The notes: generated by a model from the sequence alone, not told the origin. A stretch of DNA of 64,000 nt from Malus domestica (GCF_042453785.1 NC_091666.1:28602501-28666500); one strand, 5' to 3'; positions 45,106 to 59,009 are shown, counted from the first letter of the stretch. A program made the numbers and translations.

Positions 45106-47432
45106 GTACTTATCTTTTGTTACAATGAGTATATATAAGACCCAAAGTTCCTTGATCAGATCAGAACCTGCAGTTTCTTGATCCTCATCATATAAAATGA
45201 TTGGACCCGAAGTTCCATCATACAAAAAGATCAGGCATGAAGTCCTTTGATCCTGAAGATCAGAACATGAAATTCCTTGATGAGTACCTTAAGTTTGAAG
45301 TGCCACAGTGCCTCAACTTAATTATAATAAAGGTCATAAAAGTCTCAGTCCATAGACTATTTAATAAGGACCAGAAGTTCCTTATGTCCATACTTAAAAT
45401 GGTTTAGCAGAAGCATTTATTAAGCGGATGAAATTGATTACCCGCGCTCTGCTCATGAAAACGAAATTACCAGTTTTCTACATGGGGACATGTCCTTTTA
45501 CATGACGCATTTTTAAGTTCGGATGAGACCAGTTTCCAACCATCAATATTGCTCAGTACAACTCGTGTTTGGGAACTAGCCAAACATTATACATTTACGA
45601 GTTTTTGGTTGTGTTATCTATGTGCCTGTAAGACTGCCACAACGTACTGAAATGAGGCATCATCGTAGATTAGGCATTGATGTTGAACACCATCTATCAT
45701 TCAATATTTGGAACCCTTAACTGGGGATATGTCTACCGCATGATTTGCGGACTATGATTTTGATAAGACAATTTTCCTGCCATTAGGGGGAGAAAATAAC
45801 ATCGTTCCAGAAGAACGATGAGAAAATATCATTCCAAAATAATGATGAGAAAAGACCGTTCCAGAAGAACGAAGAGAATTTGTCTTATTTTGATTCACGA
45901 AGCAATCAATGAGAAAATGAAATATGAATAATTGAATGATGCAACGAAAGTGATGAAATCATATATACTTACTGCAAATGTGCCTACAAGAATTGATGTC
46001 TCTGTTGGATAAAATAATGAGACAGTAAATGATTTATCTGTTGCACGCCTGAAGCATGGCAGATTTTTAGACTCAAAATGTTCAGTTATTCGAAAGAAGA
46101 ATAATATGGCACTATTGAACTATTGCATTCCCGAAGCATAACTGTTGCATGCCAGAAGCATAACAGTCACTGCATGGATACACGTCCCAGATAGGACAAT
46201 CCACAGACATGGGAATGTTGATGTCTCATACATGGAGCATAATAGACATATAGGTTCCAATGACTCAACTCCCGGAAGTGGAGATTAAAATCCAAGCTCT
46301 ATAACGCTCAAGAGGAGGTTATGATCCACATTCTCTAAATTATGACTATCCTGGAAGAGATAGCGTCATGCCCTTGAAGAGGCAATGGATATCCAAAGAA
46401 ATGAAAAGCTTTTATGCATGCCCATGCACATGAGAATATGGGATCACGGATTGATGATAACCAATGGTAATTTTGGTTTTTACAAGTAGCTACTAAATTC
46501 ATCAATGAGCTATGTTAATATTGAGCCACGTTCTTTTGTTTGTCGACAAAAGAAAAATTATTGGCCAAAATGGAGAAAGGCAATTTCATTACAATTTTGT
46601 AAGAACGTGGGCAAATGAACCTATATATATTTGAATACAATACAAATAGCCAAAAGATGTTGAACCCAGGAGGTTACATTGGGCATTTGTAATACAGTGA
46701 AATACACTCACATGATATGACACAAGGTTGTAAACGAGTTCATATGAATGGAGAATTATATACGAAGGGTTGTGAGTCGCCCACATTATATCTCCATAAG
46801 TAAATCCCTCAAGTATACATGAGAGCAAATTGCTCTGTATAAATTCCAAAGGAAAATGTGTCATGAAGTGTAGAAAACCCTTGAAGGATTCAAATTGCTT
46901 GAAGTAAGCCTCTGAAGGGTAAAACATAAAATATGTACTCAATACCAATGGATGATATAAATTGCCTTAGTGAGTACTATCATTATGATATTGTTGCAAC
47001 ATACTAAAATCTCTTGCAAGAGTCAATGACATTAAATTATAACTCTTGAAGAGTTGATGATATTAAATTGGGACTCCTGAAGAGTCTAGAAAAATTATAA
47101 AGTGTTGAAGGAATTATTGTCTCGAGCTGCAGATCGAACAATCTACCAACACGAATCTTATCCATGATATTTGTGATATTAAAAGAACCATATGGATTGA
47201 AGATTATGAGTTGAATACTCATATGATTTAGACACTAAGAACGATCATTTATCTTCGTGAATGTAAAGATAAATTGATATTTGGTCCAGAAGTACCACAT
47301 CTTAGTGAAGTATATGCTTTATTGTATTTGGCACAATACATTGAATGAAATAAAGCTTATTTATTAATATCTCCAAGAAATTACAGATATATACATACAC
47401 ATGAGTTAAAACAAACAAACAGGATGGAGCCT

Positions 47433-48050
47433 TCATAAAGGTTGCTCATGTGAAGCCTCAGTACTCGGAAGTACCCCAGAAGGGGGAGGCACTGGAGATT
47501 GATCATGTGGCACCCCAGTACTTAGCAAAACACCAGAAGGGGAAGGCATCAGTTGCTTTCGGAATCTAGCAACGAACCTCTGGTGATCACTTTGAATCCG
47601 ATTTTCGGATTCCTGCAGTTGGACGAGCTTTCTTTTCATGCTCATAGAGTAACTATTTGCAAGCACGTGTAACACCCTATTCTCGTGCTTGAGCCCTCTG
47701 ATCTCTTGTTTAAGACTTGCCACCTCCTCCATCAATGATTCAACTTGGCGAGTTTGAGCAAGTAGGCGTTGGCCCATATTGGACATAGAGCCAGCACACT
47801 GAACACTGAGAGCCAAGAAGTCTTGAACGGCCGACTCTTCAGACCGTTCTGAAAGGATCTTGTTATCCCTTGGAGTAAGAAGATTCCTAGCTACCACAGT
47901 AGCGGTTATGTTATTCTTCATCACAGAGTCCCCAACCGTAAGAGGACCATTAAAAGATAAGAAGGACGGGCGCCATATATTATCTTGATGCTGCTCGTCT
48001 GTATCACTCCTAAGACTCAAATCTAAGCAAATGTTAGATGGGCAAGTCAT
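47433..48050 (-). CDS. antisense coiled-coil ORF inside the LTR element
   Basis: A 205-residue ORF on the strand opposite to the element. Residues about 105-165 are a strong coiled coil (QVESLMEEVASLKQEIRGLK, then LQESENRIQSDHQRF). The C-terminus has two proline-rich repeats (PSPSGVLLSTG, PPPSGVLPSTE). It is the longest intact frame in the element, while the sense pol frames are riddled with stops. Its product is unknown. A second minus frame just upstream (48034-48267, 77 aa) could be part of the same transcript. It may be a captured host gene or an accessory antisense gene of the family. Confidence 0.5.
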   Translation of the reverse strand: MTCPSNICLDLSLRSDTDEQHQDNIWRPSFLSFNGPLTVGDSVMKNNITATVVARNLLTPRDNKILSERSEESAVQDFLALSVQCAGSMSNMGQRLLAQTRQVESLMEEVASLKQEIRGLKHENRVLHVLANSYSMSMKRKLVQLQESENRIQSDHQRFVARFRKQLMPSPSGVLLSTGVPHDQSPVPPPSGVLPSTEASHEQPL

Positions 48051-49425
48051 TTTTCAGAAATGATGAAGGAAAAATAGAGGTCAAATAAAATTTCAAAGGT
48101 GCAAGATAGAGGAAATTTCTACAAGCAGCAACTTTCTGAGCATACTCTTGAACATAATTGATGTCTCTATAAAAGAAGAGGCAGCAGAGCCACTCGTTCA
48201 AAGATCGAAGAGGCACCGCTCTTCGAATTTCAAAAGCCAGATTTTCCTGAATAAAGTTCGTTGGCATTTTTCAGACGTAATCCCAGCTTTTTCAGATGTC
48301 GCGTGCAATTTTGTCAAAGATCTCTGACAAAGTTGAAAACACGTAAATCTTACTGTTCTATTTACACCACAGTTGCTGACAGGAGTAAAAGCACAGCACC
48401 ACCACTTGCTATTGAGAAATCTCTATATATGTCGACCTCTGTTCTCCATAACAAGGCAGACCTGCAACACTGCAAGAATACTCAACTCTTCCTCATCTCC
48501 GAGAATGCATCTTCAACATAGCATCTCGAAATACTCAGTTTTCTTCCTCTCCGAGAATACCTCTTCAAACATGTCACACCAGAGCAAGATTATCACATAT
48601 CTTCAGGGACCAGAGCAAGATTATCTCATATCATGCAATCTCCCTGTCTTTTCTTTTGTCCTTGTTCTTACCTGCAAAGACAAGGATAAAGAAAGCAGTA
48701 TGTCGGAACCTCCACTCAAACTCCAGGTAAGGAACAAACTGCTTGGAACCTTTCCCGATTGCTTACCTAGCTCTTGAGTAGTCATCTTCAACTGTTGTTG
48801 GAACTGGGTCTCCGGTCACCAAGAAGTGATGAACCATCCAAATGCAAGGGTTTGCATTCCACTTCTGCACCAGGGGACAAATCCTACAAGAGAAGATGCC
48901 ACATATGCATGGGGGGAAAAGCAGTGAAAATACTACTTAAGCAAGGGGAGCAAGTAAGGAAAGTGAAAATGATGCATTGAAGCATGTGGAGACAAGTGCA
49001 ATGAACATATGCTGATTCATCCCCAACTAAGCCGAATATCACTTGTCACGTGAAGCTCCTCATGGTCCAATTTCATTCAAGATCAAGCCTCGAAAGTCCT
49101 TGAAGAAATCAAAAGTCGGATTCAAGATCAAGTGTCCACCACACTTGAATCAAATCTGCTCCAGATCAAAGGAGTAAATTCAGACCTTTGGATGCAAGTC
49201 TAGTAGAAAGTCCTACAACCCAGTTCAAGAAAAAGCCTGTGGAAAGTTAACAACAAGTAAAACACCTTTTTCGGCAACTCTCCCTGCTAAGAGACTGAAG
49301 CAGAATGATCAGTGATCAGCCTAAATGATTTGAAATCAGGGGGAGATACTCATCAAGGGAAGCATCCAAAAACAGATCAAGATTTTAACGAATCAATCGA
49401 AGACTTATGACCATCCAAGGGGGGG

Positions 49426-49818
49426 TGTTGTGATAATATGTGGATGGCCCACATGAATAGTTTGTTACTATTTATGCACAGTATTTTCACTATTCATTTG
49501 TGGAAAATTTGTAAAGTGAATAGTGCTTTCTTTTGTTTATATAAAGGAAGAAGAGGAATGAAGTGAGGAGAGTTCACGGGAAAGAAAGAGAGGAAGGAAG
49601 GAAGAGGAAGAGAGAGAAGGAAGAGGAAGAGAGAGAATAGAGGAAGATGAGAGGAGATAATAGAGAGAGTTATCTTTGTACTCCTATTATTCTAAATTAT
49701 AATGGAAGCACCACTGCTGCCCCGAGGACGTACTCCAGTCACACTGACTATAGAGGAACCTCGTAAATTTTGTGTCTTGCTTATTTATTCCACTGCACAC
49801 ACCGTCGATTTCACAACA
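49426..49818 (+). repeat. 3' LTR
   Basis: 393 bp, identical to the 5' LTR except near 49750 (GACTATAG against GACTGTAG) and 49763 (CTCG against CTTG). Confidence 0.95.
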
Positions 49819-50458
49819 CTTTTTGAATTATTATTTTTTTAATTAAAAGAACTAAAAATAAGAGGCGTTTTGACAGACTTAAAATACCTCTTTTCCTCCC
49901 CTTCCTCTTCTCTTCCATGGCGACTGCAATGCTGCCAATATCCGAGCCCGCCAGAAAGCAACCCCGACCGGGTCGGGGCGGATTCAATGCCCATGGACCA
50001 TCCGAAAAAGAGGCCCGGGTTCAAGCCATCGCCGAAATCGTCAGCTCCATGGTCGACCTCTCCCGGAAGGGCCAAAACGTCGACCTAAACGGCCTCAAGA
50101 CCACCGCGTGCCGCAAGTACGGCCGTTCACGTGCCCCCACATCGCCATCACCGGGAATATTTGCGTGTACTGCCCCGGTGGTCCCGATTCGGACTCTGAG
50201 TACAGCACTCAGTCTTACACTGGATACGAGCCTACTAGCATGCGCGCAATTTGGGAAAGGTATGGCTTTCTCTAGTTCATTGACGCATTTTATCGAACAC
50301 TTGATGGGGAATTCAAGTTTTATTTATTCATCATTCGTTTCAAAGCTTAAAGTTTTTGGCTTGATTGATTTTTCACCATGAAGTTGAGAGCTTTGTAATG
50401 AAGAGATTATTTGAAGGAATTGGTGTTTAAAATTGGATTAGTGAAGTTAATTTGGTAG

Positions 50459-50644
<186 letters not shown>

Positions 50645-50647
50645 TAA

Positions 50648-50845
<198 letters not shown>

Positions 50846-50856
50846 TGAGTTTTTAG

Positions 50857-51279
<423 letters not shown>

Positions 51280-52269
51280 TAATCTTTCATCAAAACAATT
51301 TGTGAGCCTGGATATATTTTTCAAATTATTGTGCTCTCCCATAATTCAGCGTGAATATTTTATCATAATCTAGTTGGTTTTGGTATTACCATTCACTTTG
51401 TCTAAGTTCAAGAAGAAGCATGTGTTTGTAATTGTATGACCGTAATCTTTATGAACTGCAATATTAAAAGCCTTGAGGACTGTTTACAAAATGCATTTTT
51501 GCTGTGTATTCTTGTCGTTCATTTTGAGTTACTTTTGTTTTTGACACTAATAATTGAGTAAATTACATAGTAGCCCCTCAGGTTTGAGGTCAATTACAAC
51601 CTCATACAACAACTTTAAAACATTTCACTTTCATACATCCAGTATCATTTTATTTCAAAATAACACCTCCGTTAGATTTTCCATCTATTAGTCTGTTAAA
51701 TGCTGACGTGGCTGCCACATTTATGCTGATGAGGCTGCCACATTTATGCTGATGAGGCTGCCACGTGGCAAAAAAATAATTTTTTTTTTAATTTTTTAAA
51801 TCTAATCTTCTAAATATTATAAAAAATAAATAAATAAAATTAAAAAAAAAACCTAAAAGCTTTACCCGCAACTAGGCCTGGCAAACGGGTCGTGTTAATC
51901 GTGTTCGTGTCGTTTTCGTGTAACACCTGTTATCTTAATGGGTCGTGTCGTGTCACACCTGTTATCTTAACGGGTCCTTAACAGGGGTAAAGTGACCCGA
52001 CCCGTTATGACCCGTTAAGAAATTTTTTTTTTTCTTAAATTTGCACATACCACACATTGTCACATAAATAATACTTCAAAACATTAAACACACATTTGTC
52101 GTTTAAGTACTACATCTACACTCGAAAATAAGAGCCTCATAAAAAATACATTCATACACTACTAATTTATTACAGATATTAAATGTGCAAGGATATGCAA
52201 AATGAAAGCGTTTTTGTTTTCAAGGTTGTGAAACCTTTCTCAAAAGTTTAAACCTTACCAATGGAACTC

Positions 52270-54915
52270 AAAACTTAATGAAAGTGACCCACCAGAGTGT
52301 TTATTCGTACTTTCATTACGTATAACATAAGATTTTGTGGTATCCACTAGTGTAAATATTTTAAATTGAATATCGAATTCATTCATTGTATTCATATAGG
52401 GTCAAGGAGTGTAGTTGTAAAAAATCATCAAAATCGGAGTTAAAATAACCGTTAAATTGTGATTTTTCGTTTATAACCGTCGAAAAGTTTTGTCCCGTTA
52501 CTTAATCTTTAAATGTTTGTTTTTTGCAATTTTTGGCGTTTGCGATCTCGAAGCATATACAAACAAGTATGACGGTTAGATCGTTGAAACTAGTTTCGTA
52601 GAATGCGTATCTCATCAAAACAATAGATTCACTAACACTTAAGAGTTTATTCTTACTTTCATTAAGTATAACATAAAATTTTGTGGTATCCACTAGTGTA
52701 AATATTTTAAATTGAAAATCGAATTCATTCATTGTATTCATATAGGGTCAAGGAGTGTAGATGTAAAAAATCATCAAAATCGGAGTTAAAATAACCGTTA
52801 AATCGTGATTTTTCGTTTATAACCGTCGAAAAGTTTTGTCCCATTATTTGATCTCTGAATGTTTGTTTTTTGCAATTTTTGGCGTATGCGATCTCGAAGC
52901 ATATACAAACAAGTTTGGCGATTGGATCGTTGAAACTAGTTTCGTAGAATGCATATCCCATCAAAACAATATATTCACTAACATTTAAAGATTTTACTCA
53001 TACTTTCTTCAAGTATAACATAAGATTTTGTGGTATCCACTAGTGTAGATATTTTAATTTGAATATCGAATTCATTCATTGTATTTATATAGGGTCAATA
53101 AGTGTAGCTGTAAAAAATTATCAAAATCGGAGTTAAAAAAACCGTTAAATCGTGATTTTTCATTTATAACCGTTGAAAAGTTTTGTCCCGTTACTTGATC
53201 TCTGAATGTTTGTTTTTTGCAATTTTCGGCATATGCGATCTCGAAGCATATACAAACAAGTTTGACGATTGGATCGTTGAAACTAGTATTGCAAAATGTG
53301 TATCTCATCAAAACAATATATTCACTGACACTTAAGAGTTTGTTAATATTTTCATTAAGTATAACATAAGATTTTGTGGTATCCACTAGTGTAAATATTT
53401 TAAATTGAAGATCGAATTCATTCATTGTATTCATATAGGGTCAAGGAGTGTAGCTGTAAAAAATCATCAAAATTAGAGTTAAAATAACCGTTAAATCGTG
53501 ATTTTTCGTTTATAACCGTCGAAAAGTTTTGTCTCGTTACTTGATCTCTGAATGTTTGTTTTTTGCAATTTTTGGCATATACAATCTCGAAGTATATACA
53601 AACATGTTTGACGGTTGAATCGTTGAAACTAGTTTTGTAGAATGCGTATCCCATTAAAACAATAGATTCACTAATATTTAAAGATTTTATTCATACTTTC
53701 TTCAAGTATAACATAAGATTTTGTGGTATCCACTAGTGTAAATATTTTAAATTGAAGATCGAATTCATTCATTGTATTCATATAGGGTCAAGGAGTGTAG
53801 CTGTAAAAAATTATCAAAATCGGAGTGAAAATAACCGTTAAATCGTGATTTTTCGTTTATAACCGTCAAAAATTTTGTCATGTTACTCTATATCTGAATG
53901 TTTGTTTTTTGCAATTTTTGGCGTATGCGATCACGAAGTATATACAAACATGTTTGACGGTTGGATCGTTGAAACTAGTTTCGTAGAACGCGTATCCCAT
54001 CAAAACAATAAATTCACTAACACTTAAAAGTTTATTCATAATTTCATCAAGTATAACATGAGATTTTGTGGTATCCACCAGTGTAAATATTTTAAATTGA
54101 AGATCGAATTCATTCATTGTATTCATATAGGGTCAAGGAGTGTAGATGTAAGAAATCATCAAAATCGGAGTTAAAATAACCGTTAAATCGTGATTTTTCG
54201 TTTAGAACCGTCGAAAAGTTGTGTCTCGTTACTTGATTTCTGAATGTTTGTTTTTTGCAATTTTTGGCGTATGCGATCTCGAAGCATATACAAACAAGTT
54301 TGACGGTTGTATCGTTGAAACTAGTTTCGTAAAATGCGTATCTCATCAAAACAATAATTTCACTTAACACTTAAGAGTTTATTCATATTTTCATTAAATA
54401 TAACATTAGTGTAAATATTTTAAATTGAAGATCGAATTCATTCATTGTATTTATACAGGGTCAAGGAGTGTAGCTGTAAAAAATTATTAAAATTAGAGTT
54501 AAAATAACCGTTAAATCGTGATTTTCGTTTATAACCGTCGAAAAGTTTTGTCTCGTTATTTGATCTCTGAATGTTTTTTTTTTTGTAATTTTTGGCGTAT
54601 GCGATCTCGAAGTATATACAAACATGTTTGACGGTTGGATCGTTGAAACTTGTTTCGTAGAATGCGTATCCCATCAAAACAATAAATTCACTAACACTTA
54701 AGAGTTTATTCATACTTTCATAAAGTATAACATAAGATTTTGTGGTATCCACTAGTGTAAATATTTTAAATTGAAGATCGAATTCATTCATTGTATTCAT
54801 ATAGGGTCAAGGAGTGTAGCTGTAAAAAATCATCAAAATCGGAGTTAAAATAACCGTTAAATCATGATTTTTCGTTTATAACTGTCTAAAAGTTTTGTCT
54901 CGTTACTTGATCTGT
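52270..54915. repeat. ~346-bp satellite array, about 7.5 units, inside the MULE
   Basis: The marker CCACTAG recurs at 52344, 52690, 53037, 53383, 53730 and (as CCACCAG) 54075, with spacings of 345-347 bp. One unit near 54405 has a ~10-bp deletion of the marker, and the next is at 54749. Within units, ATAACCGTTAAATCGTGATT and TGCGATCTCGAAG are strongly conserved. Minus-strand frames repeat MNTMNEFDLQFKIFTLVDTT, but they are broken between units and I treat them as by-products of the repeat. Confidence 0.92.
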
Positions 54916-54939
54916 AAAGTTTTGTCAAGGAGTGTAATT

Positions 54940-55260
54940 TTTTGTCTTGTTTCGGAGTTGTGTGGGTTTTGGATCTGGGGGGTTTGGGGTTTGAGAGAGA
55001 GAGTGAGGAGAGTGGGAGGAGGGTCGGGGGAATGGGTTTCTGGGTTTCTGGTTTTCAATTTTTTTTTTTTAAATGGGTTTTTGGATTTGGATTTGCTGAT
55101 TTTTGGATCAAGCCATGGCACGTGGAATTGTAGGAATTTGCAATGTTTGGTCCATGCCATGGCGAGGAAGGGATGAAGGGTGCAGGGAGGGAGGAAGTGG
55201 CATGAAGAGGGAGAGATGAAAGGTGCAGGGAGGGAGGGAGGCACGGGATGAAATTATGGG
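54940..55260. other. GC-richer segment in MULE, possible captured fragment
   Basis: A G-rich run with repeated GTGCAGGGAGGGAGG words near 55175 and 55223 differs in composition from the rest of the element. Overlapping ORFs on both strands (54895-55176 plus, 54903-55244 minus) show no family I recognise. Pack-MULE capture is one explanation. Confidence 0.35.
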
Positions 55261-56179
55261 TTTTCAATTTTTTTTTTTTTTTTGTTCAATAGGGTAATAA
55301 AAAAATTATTATTTTTTCCACGTGGCACACATTTGGCAACCACGTGGCACAAATGTGGCAGCCACGTCAGCATTTAACAGACTAATGCATGAAAAATCTA
55401 ACGGAGGTGTTATTTTGAAATAAAATGGTACTGGATGTATGAAAATGAAATGTTTTAAAGTTGTTGTATGGGGTTGTAATTGACCTCAAACCTGAGGGGC
55501 TACTATGTAATTTACTCCTAATAATTTTATGCATTTGCTCTAGGTGGTTGCATGCATGATGCCTGATCTTCCAAATGTAGGGGTGGAGAGAGACATGGAG
55601 AGTTTTCAGGAGTTCTTTGAGAGCCCCTCGTTCAGAGCATATGGGCTTAAAATTTATCCAACACTCATGATCCGTGCAACTGGACTCTATGAGCTTTGGA
55701 AAACGGGCAGGTATAGAAATTACCCACCTGAGCAACTTGTGGACATTGTAGCTCGGATCGTAGCCGTGGTCCCCCCTTGGACGCGTGTTTATAGAGTTCA
55801 GTTAGACATTCCAATGCCTTTAGTTACTTCTGGGGTTGTGAAAGGAAATCTTCGGGAGTTAGCTTTGGCTCGGATGGAAGACTTGGGTTTGAAGTACCGT
55901 GATGTTCGTGCACGAGAGGCTGGAATTCAGGTATGTGGGTAGTCATTCTTGTTTGAACGTGTTTTATGCAACTGAGGCCACAAACATGACCCCTCAAATC
56001 CCTAGAAAAAATCTTTACTAAACATTTTTGCTGGTTCTAGGACATGCATCACAAAATTAGGCCAGACCAAGTGGAGCTTGTTTGTGGGGATTATATGGCA
56101 AATGAAGGATGGGAAACATTTCTTTCATATGAAGATACTCTCTGGGTATTCGTTCTTTTTATGTGAGAGAGTGCTTCGT

Positions 56180-58985
56180 CACACAGCGATTTGTATAGAT
56201 TATAGGGATTATATTTGATTAGCCTTATTAGGTTTTTATTTGTTTCCCTGTATAGTCTACTTACTTGTATAGCACTCTTTGTAAACCCTATTTATACTCT
56301 ACTCTCAGAGAGAATAATATATCATAATTTTACCCATATACTGTTTGACTTGGCATCAGAGAAGTAAAGTTCTGGTGACCGTGCGTGCCCACCAAAACCA
56401 AAAAAAACCTCCTACCCGTGCAAAACCCTAATCTGAGAAACTCTAAATCTTGTCGTTGCTGTGGAAATTTTTCTGTGAAAATTTTCTGCGTTCGTGTCTT
56501 GCTATGTTGATTGTTTCCGCTGTTATTTGGTGTGTGTGTTCTACAACCATGGCTGGTGATGATGATGTTAAACCCAACTCCGGTTCATTTGGTACCAAGG
56601 ATGAACGACCCTACCGTGATTATTCTGCTCCTATTGCACAAGAGAAATTAGATGGCTCCAACTATGTCTCCTGGTCTCGTAACGCCTTTCTTACGATAAC
56701 TGGACGACGTATGGCGGGGTTTATCAATGGCAAAAAACCTGCTCCTAAGGATGGTGATTATGTGGAATACTCCGAATGGGAAGAGGATAATTGTTTGGTA
56801 CAAATATGGCTTTTCAACTCTATGACTCGGAGTGTGAGAAGTCTCTTTGAGCGTTGTACTTCAGCATATGATGTGTGGGAGGCTGCAAGGAAGACTTTTA
56901 CAGTCACCCAAAACAGCTCCCGGTTGTTTCAACTTCGAAGACAGTCCGTGACTACAACCCAAAATGGTGAATCTATTGCTATGTTTTATGAGAAGCTTCA
57001 TGTTATCTGGGAGGAGATTGATAATCTTTGTGCTAACCCACATACCAATCCTAAGGATGTGGCTCTTCGACATAAGGAAATTGAATCTAAGAGGGTGTAT
57101 GATTTTCTTGGAGGGCTTGATCCACAGTTTGATGGTGTTCGTAGCCGTATCTTGGCTATGACTCCGGTGCATTCTGTCTTGGAGGCGTATGCATTGGTCG
57201 TGGAAGAAAGCACACGTCAAGTCACTATGCTTGGGGTGCTGCTGCTTTGAAGATTGGTACAAGCCAGCATCGGACAAATGGTGCTTCCTCAACTGGCGGT
57301 GGTGGTCGTCAGTCGTCCCTTGTGAGTGCACATTCCGGAGGCTCTTCGAACTCCAAGTCTGCCGTCTCCCGCCCTCCTGCAGCAAAGGCTCAACCTGGTT
57401 CTCGTGAATGTGCCCATTGTGGAGGTGATCATCTTTTAGAAAAATGTTTCCAGCTTCATGGTGTTCTAGATTGGTTTCCTGAGTACAAGGCCCGTAAGTT
57501 TGGACCCAAAGCTGCTCATGTCGTGACTGCAGACGAGCTTGAGTCGCCTCGTCCTTCCATGAATTTGAGTGTGACAAATTCCGTACCAGGTAACGATTTC
57601 AATACATGGATAATTGACATTGGTGCTACTGATCATGTGACTTATAATTCTAAGATTTTTGATGAGTTGTCTAGCCAAACTCGTGACCCTTTTATCACGT
57701 CTGCCAATGGTATGCCGTCTCCAATTACTGGAGAAGGCACAATCACACTTACCCCTACCTTGTCCCTGGCACATGCGTTTTTGGTACCCAATATTAATTG
57801 TAATTTATTATCTGTGGGACGATTACTGGACTCACTAAATGCCTATGCTACTTTCTATCCTACATGGTGTATGTTTCAAGATCTCAAAACCCATGAGACG
57901 ATTGGACGTGGTAAAAGGATAGGGGGGTTATACTACTTAACTCTACCAACAGACGTGGTTCGTGGTAGTCTTGCTAATAAAGTTCAGAGTGGCAGTGACA
58001 AGGACAAACATGAGTTGTGGTTATGGCATCGTCGCTTGGGACACCCTTCTTTTGGATATCTTAAACCTTTATTTCCTTCACTATGTCGTTCATATGATGA
58101 GACTTGTTTTAAGTGTGAAACATGTGTATTGGCCAAAAGCCATCGTACTGTTTTTCCGTTAAGTAATAATAAAGCTCTTCAGCCATTTGCGTTGGTACAT
58201 TCCGATGTATGGGGTCCTGCTAAGATTACTTCAAATGGATTTCGTTGGTTTATCACTTTTATTGATGATTGCACCTGTTTAACTTGGGTTTTCTTGATGA
58301 AGAATAAAAATGATGTGACATCTATTGTACAAGAATTTACTGCCATGGTATCTACTCAGTTCTAGACTAAAGTCAAAGTGCTTCGGTCTGATAACGGAGG
58401 AGAATATGTGAACACTGCCTTGAGTTGTTTCTTTCGTGAACAAGGTATTATTCATCAGTCGACTACTCCGTTTACACCCCAACAAAATGGTGTGTCTAAG
58501 CGGAAGAATCGCCATTTACTTGAAGTTGCTCGTGCTTTGCTCTTGGGAATGTTGGTCCCTAATTATCTTTGGGGACTTGCAGTTTTAGCCGCATGTTATT
58601 TGATCAATCGGACTCCTAGCCGAGTTCATGATTTCCGCACACCTTTTGCAGTTTTACAAGAACATATCTCACCTATTGGTATCTCCAAGCTTCCTCCCAA
58701 GGTGTTTGGATGTGTTGTGTATGTGCATATTTATTCTCATCAACGGAGTAAGCTAGATCCTTGTGCTCTTCGATGAGTGTTCATTGGGTATTCAAATACT
58801 CAAAAAGGTTACAAGTGTTATCATTCTCCTACTCAAAAGACTTATGTCTCCATGGATGTCACCTTCCATGAAGAGGTCCCGTATTTTGCCTCATCATCTC
58901 CTATCCCTCCACTTCCCGATGAGAGGGTTTGCGAAGTGTTTAGTGAAGGAGCGACAGAAAGTGCAGGAAATAGTGATATTGTGAG
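56180..58985 (+). mobile_element. Copia retrotransposon remnant (gag, protease, integrase)
   Basis: After a probable LTR end and a primer-binding-like TTGGCATCAGAG near 56350, a gag frame (56550-57240, YRDYSAPIAQEKLDGSNYVS, UBN2-type) is followed by a shift into 57247-58365. The second frame holds a zinc knuckle (CAHCGGDHLLEKC), a protease (WIIDIGATDH; the usual D-S-G is D-I-G), a GAG-pre-integrase HHCC domain (LWHRRLGHPS ... CFKCETC) and integrase. A stop at 58363-58365 splits the integrase, and another TGA lies at 58774-58776. The third catalytic residue is lost: NGVSKRKNR where NGV(A)ERKNR is expected. Reverse transcriptase is absent, and at about 58985-59010 the sequence switches to a HemW gene. 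Confidence 0.9.
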
Positions 58986-59009
58986 GTTGCTCGAGCCACC
59001 TTGTCTTAC

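Larger units (their letters stand above)
43445..49818 (+). mobile_element. young non-autonomous Copia-type LTR retrotransposon
   Basis: Two 393-bp LTRs (43445-43837, 49426-49818) start TGTTGTGATAAT and end TTCACAACA. They differ at only two positions, and the element is flanked by CTTTT on both sides (43440-43444, 49819-49823). A polypurine tract CCAAGGGGGGG lies just before the 3' LTR, and GTTATCAGCACGAG follows the 5' LTR as the likely primer site. The interior is decayed: a Copia integrase-end segment is recognisable at about 45687-45790 (TPSIIQYLEPLTGDM ... FADYDFDKTIF) with a stop inside, a few pol-linker pieces follow, and reverse transcriptase and RNase H are missing. Recent movement with a dead interior implies mobilisation in trans. 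Confidence 0.95.
51556..55517. mobile_element. 3.96-kb Mutator-like element (MULE) in ELP3 intron
   Basis: Long terminal inverted repeats of about 180-190 bp begin GAGTAAATTACATAGTAGCC at both ends, with only scattered mismatches. A perfect 9-bp duplication CTAATAATT lies at 51547-51555 and 55518-55526. No transposase frame is present. The interior consists of a CGGGTCGTG-type repeat (51872-52020), a satellite array (about 52270-54915), and a GC-richer piece at about 54940-55260 that may be captured host DNA. It must move with help from an autonomous MULE. Confidence 0.93.

Noticed and set aside
52500..54800. Tandem minus-strand ORFs repeating MNTMNEFD...
   Set aside because: Each satellite unit yields part of the frame; stops and frame breaks between units and lack of any family argue against a real repeat protein.
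52230..54920. CRISPR-like array
   Set aside because: Units are ~346 bp and contiguous without spacers, in a eukaryotic transposon.
56964..57577. Antisense ORFs over the Copia gag (238 aa minus and others)
   Set aside because: They mirror the real gag frame on the other strand and show no domain.
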